This document shows, piece by piece, positions 13,441 to 14,264 of a stretch of DNA of 14,264 nt. The notes beneath the pieces are model-generated. The model saw nothing but the letters and a program-made list of their open reading frames with translations, was not told the DNA's origin and searched no databases. The DNA is from JAXGPP01 sp964436865. Lineage in GTDB: Bacteria > Planctomycetota > Planctomycetia > Pirellulales > Thermoguttaceae. The stretch's first letter is position 1. Each line of letters starts with the position of its first letter. A program made the position numbers and the translations under genes. Where the stretch lies: assembly GCA_964436865.1 (NCBI GenBank), contig CAYTFK010000177.1, positions 1 to 14,264 of the forward strand, in the 5' to 3' direction.

Positions 13441-14264
13441 ATGAAGCGCCTATCGCGACGTTCGTTTCTGGCCACCGGCGGCTCGATCATGACGGCTGCG
13501 GCCTGCAGTCCGCTCGGCCAGGTGCTGGGAGCCGAGTCGGCCGGCGCCGACCCCAAGCCTCCCACCGCCCGCGATACACTGGGCCTCCGCCGGCAGGACA
13601 AGAAGATCCCCGTCATATTCGACTCCGACATCGGCGATGACATCGACGACACCTGGGCGCTCGCGCTCATGCTCAAATCGCCCGAATTCGACGTCCGCCT
13701 TGTCGCCTCCGACTACACAAACACGGTCTACCGGGCGAAGATCTTCGCCAAGATGCTTGAAGTGGCTGGACGCACCGACATCCCCATCGCCATTGGCCCT
13801 CAGAAGGATGAAAAACCCGGCCGGCAAAGCGCATGGGTGGGTGACTACGATCTTGCCAAGTATCCGGGCAAGGTCCACGAAGACGGGATATCGGCCATCA
13901 TTGACACCATCCGCGCCGCCGAGGAACCGATCACGCTCGTGGCCGTCGGCCCCGTCCCCAATATCGCCGAGGTCGTCCGCCGGGCGCCCGACGTCGCCCG
14001 CAAGGCGCGCTTCGTCGGCATGCACGGCAGCGTGCGGCGCGGCTACGGTGGCAGCGCCGAGATCTCACCTGAGTGGAACGTCAAGGCCGACCCCAAGGCG
14101 CTCCAGCAGGTCTTCGCCGCCGACTGGGACATCACCGTCACTCCGTTGGACACGTGCGGACTGGTGCACCTGACCGGTGAGAAATTCCAGCAGGTCTATC
14201 GCTCGGAGGATCCGCTCGTCAAGGCACTGATGGCAAACTATCAGGCCTGGCGCGAGGCGCAGGA
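13441..14264 (+). CDS. Tat-exported nucleoside hydrolase-like protein (3' end outside window)
   Basis: The first 274 codons of a protein of the inosine-uridine nucleoside hydrolase family, which cut the N-glycosidic bond of ribonucleosides. ATG at 13441 has GAGGAG (13428-13433) 7 bases upstream. LSRRSFLATGG (4-14) is a twin-arginine motif; the hydrophobic part runs to about residue 31. Cys22 (MTAAACS) could be a lipid attachment site but the lipobox is weak. VIFDSDIGDDIDDTWAL (58-74) is the Asp-rich calcium and ribose site of the family (DTDxGxDxDDxLAL form). LVAVGPVPNIAEVV matches the GPLTNIA motif, and SPEWNVKADPKALQQVF matches the EFN-x-x-x-DP-x-A region. TPLDTCG follows as expected. Export is unusual for the textbook enzymes. 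Divergent from the TerB-like gene across 235 bp in which no good promoter was seen. Confidence 0.88.
   Translation, partial: MKRLSRRSFLATGGSIMTAAACSPLGQVLGAESAGADPKPPTARDTLGLRRQDKKIPVIFDSDIGDDIDDTWALALMLKSPEFDVRLVASDYTNTVYRAKIFAKMLEVAGRTDIPIAIGPQKDEKPGRQSAWVGDYDLAKYPGKVHEDGISAIIDTIRAAEEPITLVAVGPVPNIAEVVRRAPDVARKARFVGMHGSVRRGYGGSAEISPEWNVKADPKALQQVFAADWDITVTPLDTCGLVHLTGEKFQQVYRSEDPLVKALMANYQAWREAQ

Overview
The window is GC-rich bacterial chromosomal DNA carrying eleven protein genes, two of them cut by the window edges, and one tRNA gene. The gene content suggests a planctomycete or a relative with the same saccharolytic habit: an exported DUF1080 (3-keto-disaccharide hydrolase) protein, exported FAD-dependent oxidoreductase and nucleoside hydrolase with Tat signals, a DUF4832 TIM-barrel protein, a creatininase-family amidohydrolase and several glycosidase-like TIM barrels. 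That assignment is inferred from gene families; nothing in the window proves the taxon. No transposase, integrase, CRISPR array or phage gene was seen.

Layout. (1) 1-1153 (-): an exported clan GH-A-like glycosidase, running off the left edge. It is divergent from a creatininase-family gene at 1319-2098 (+), and between them lies a palindromic AGTATACT that could serve as the -10 box in both directions. (2) 2099-2386: a terminator, a very clear sigma70 promoter, tRNA-His(GTG) and a second terminator. (3) 2387-3895 (-): a Tat-exported TIM-barrel glycosidase-like protein, divergent from a small unknown protein at 4123-4428 (+). (4) 4465-5517 (-): a YahK-type zinc alcohol dehydrogenase, followed by citrate synthase at 5641-6927 (-), which has its own likely promoter and a perfect 9-bp inverted repeat upstream. 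(5) 7141-8286 and 8313-9683 (-): an exported SxxK serine hydrolase and an exported DUF1080 protein, 26 bp apart and probably co-transcribed in the order DUF1080 then hydrolase. (6) 9828-11216 and 11222-12604 (-): a tightly coupled pair (5-bp gap), a Tat-exported FAD oxidoreductase preceded by a DUF4832 glycosidase-like protein. (7) 12798-13205 (-): a small TerB-like helical protein built from two copies of one unit, divergent from a Tat-exported nucleoside hydrolase (13441 to the right edge, +).

How the parts fit. Seven of the eleven proteins carry recognisable export signals and most look like enzymes acting on sugars or nucleosides. The region therefore reads as a scavenging or glycan-processing neighbourhood interleaved with central metabolism (citrate synthase, aldehyde reductase, tRNA-His). 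The most attractive hypothesis is that the exported FAD oxidoreductase and the exported DUF1080 protein act in an oxidise-then-cleave (3-keto-glycoside) route; this is inference from gene content. No well-formed novel multi-gene system is evident. The more unusual signals are the shared palindromic -10 box, the internally duplicated TerB-like protein, the Lys-Pro repeat linker of the DUF1080 protein and the inverted repeat upstream of gltA.
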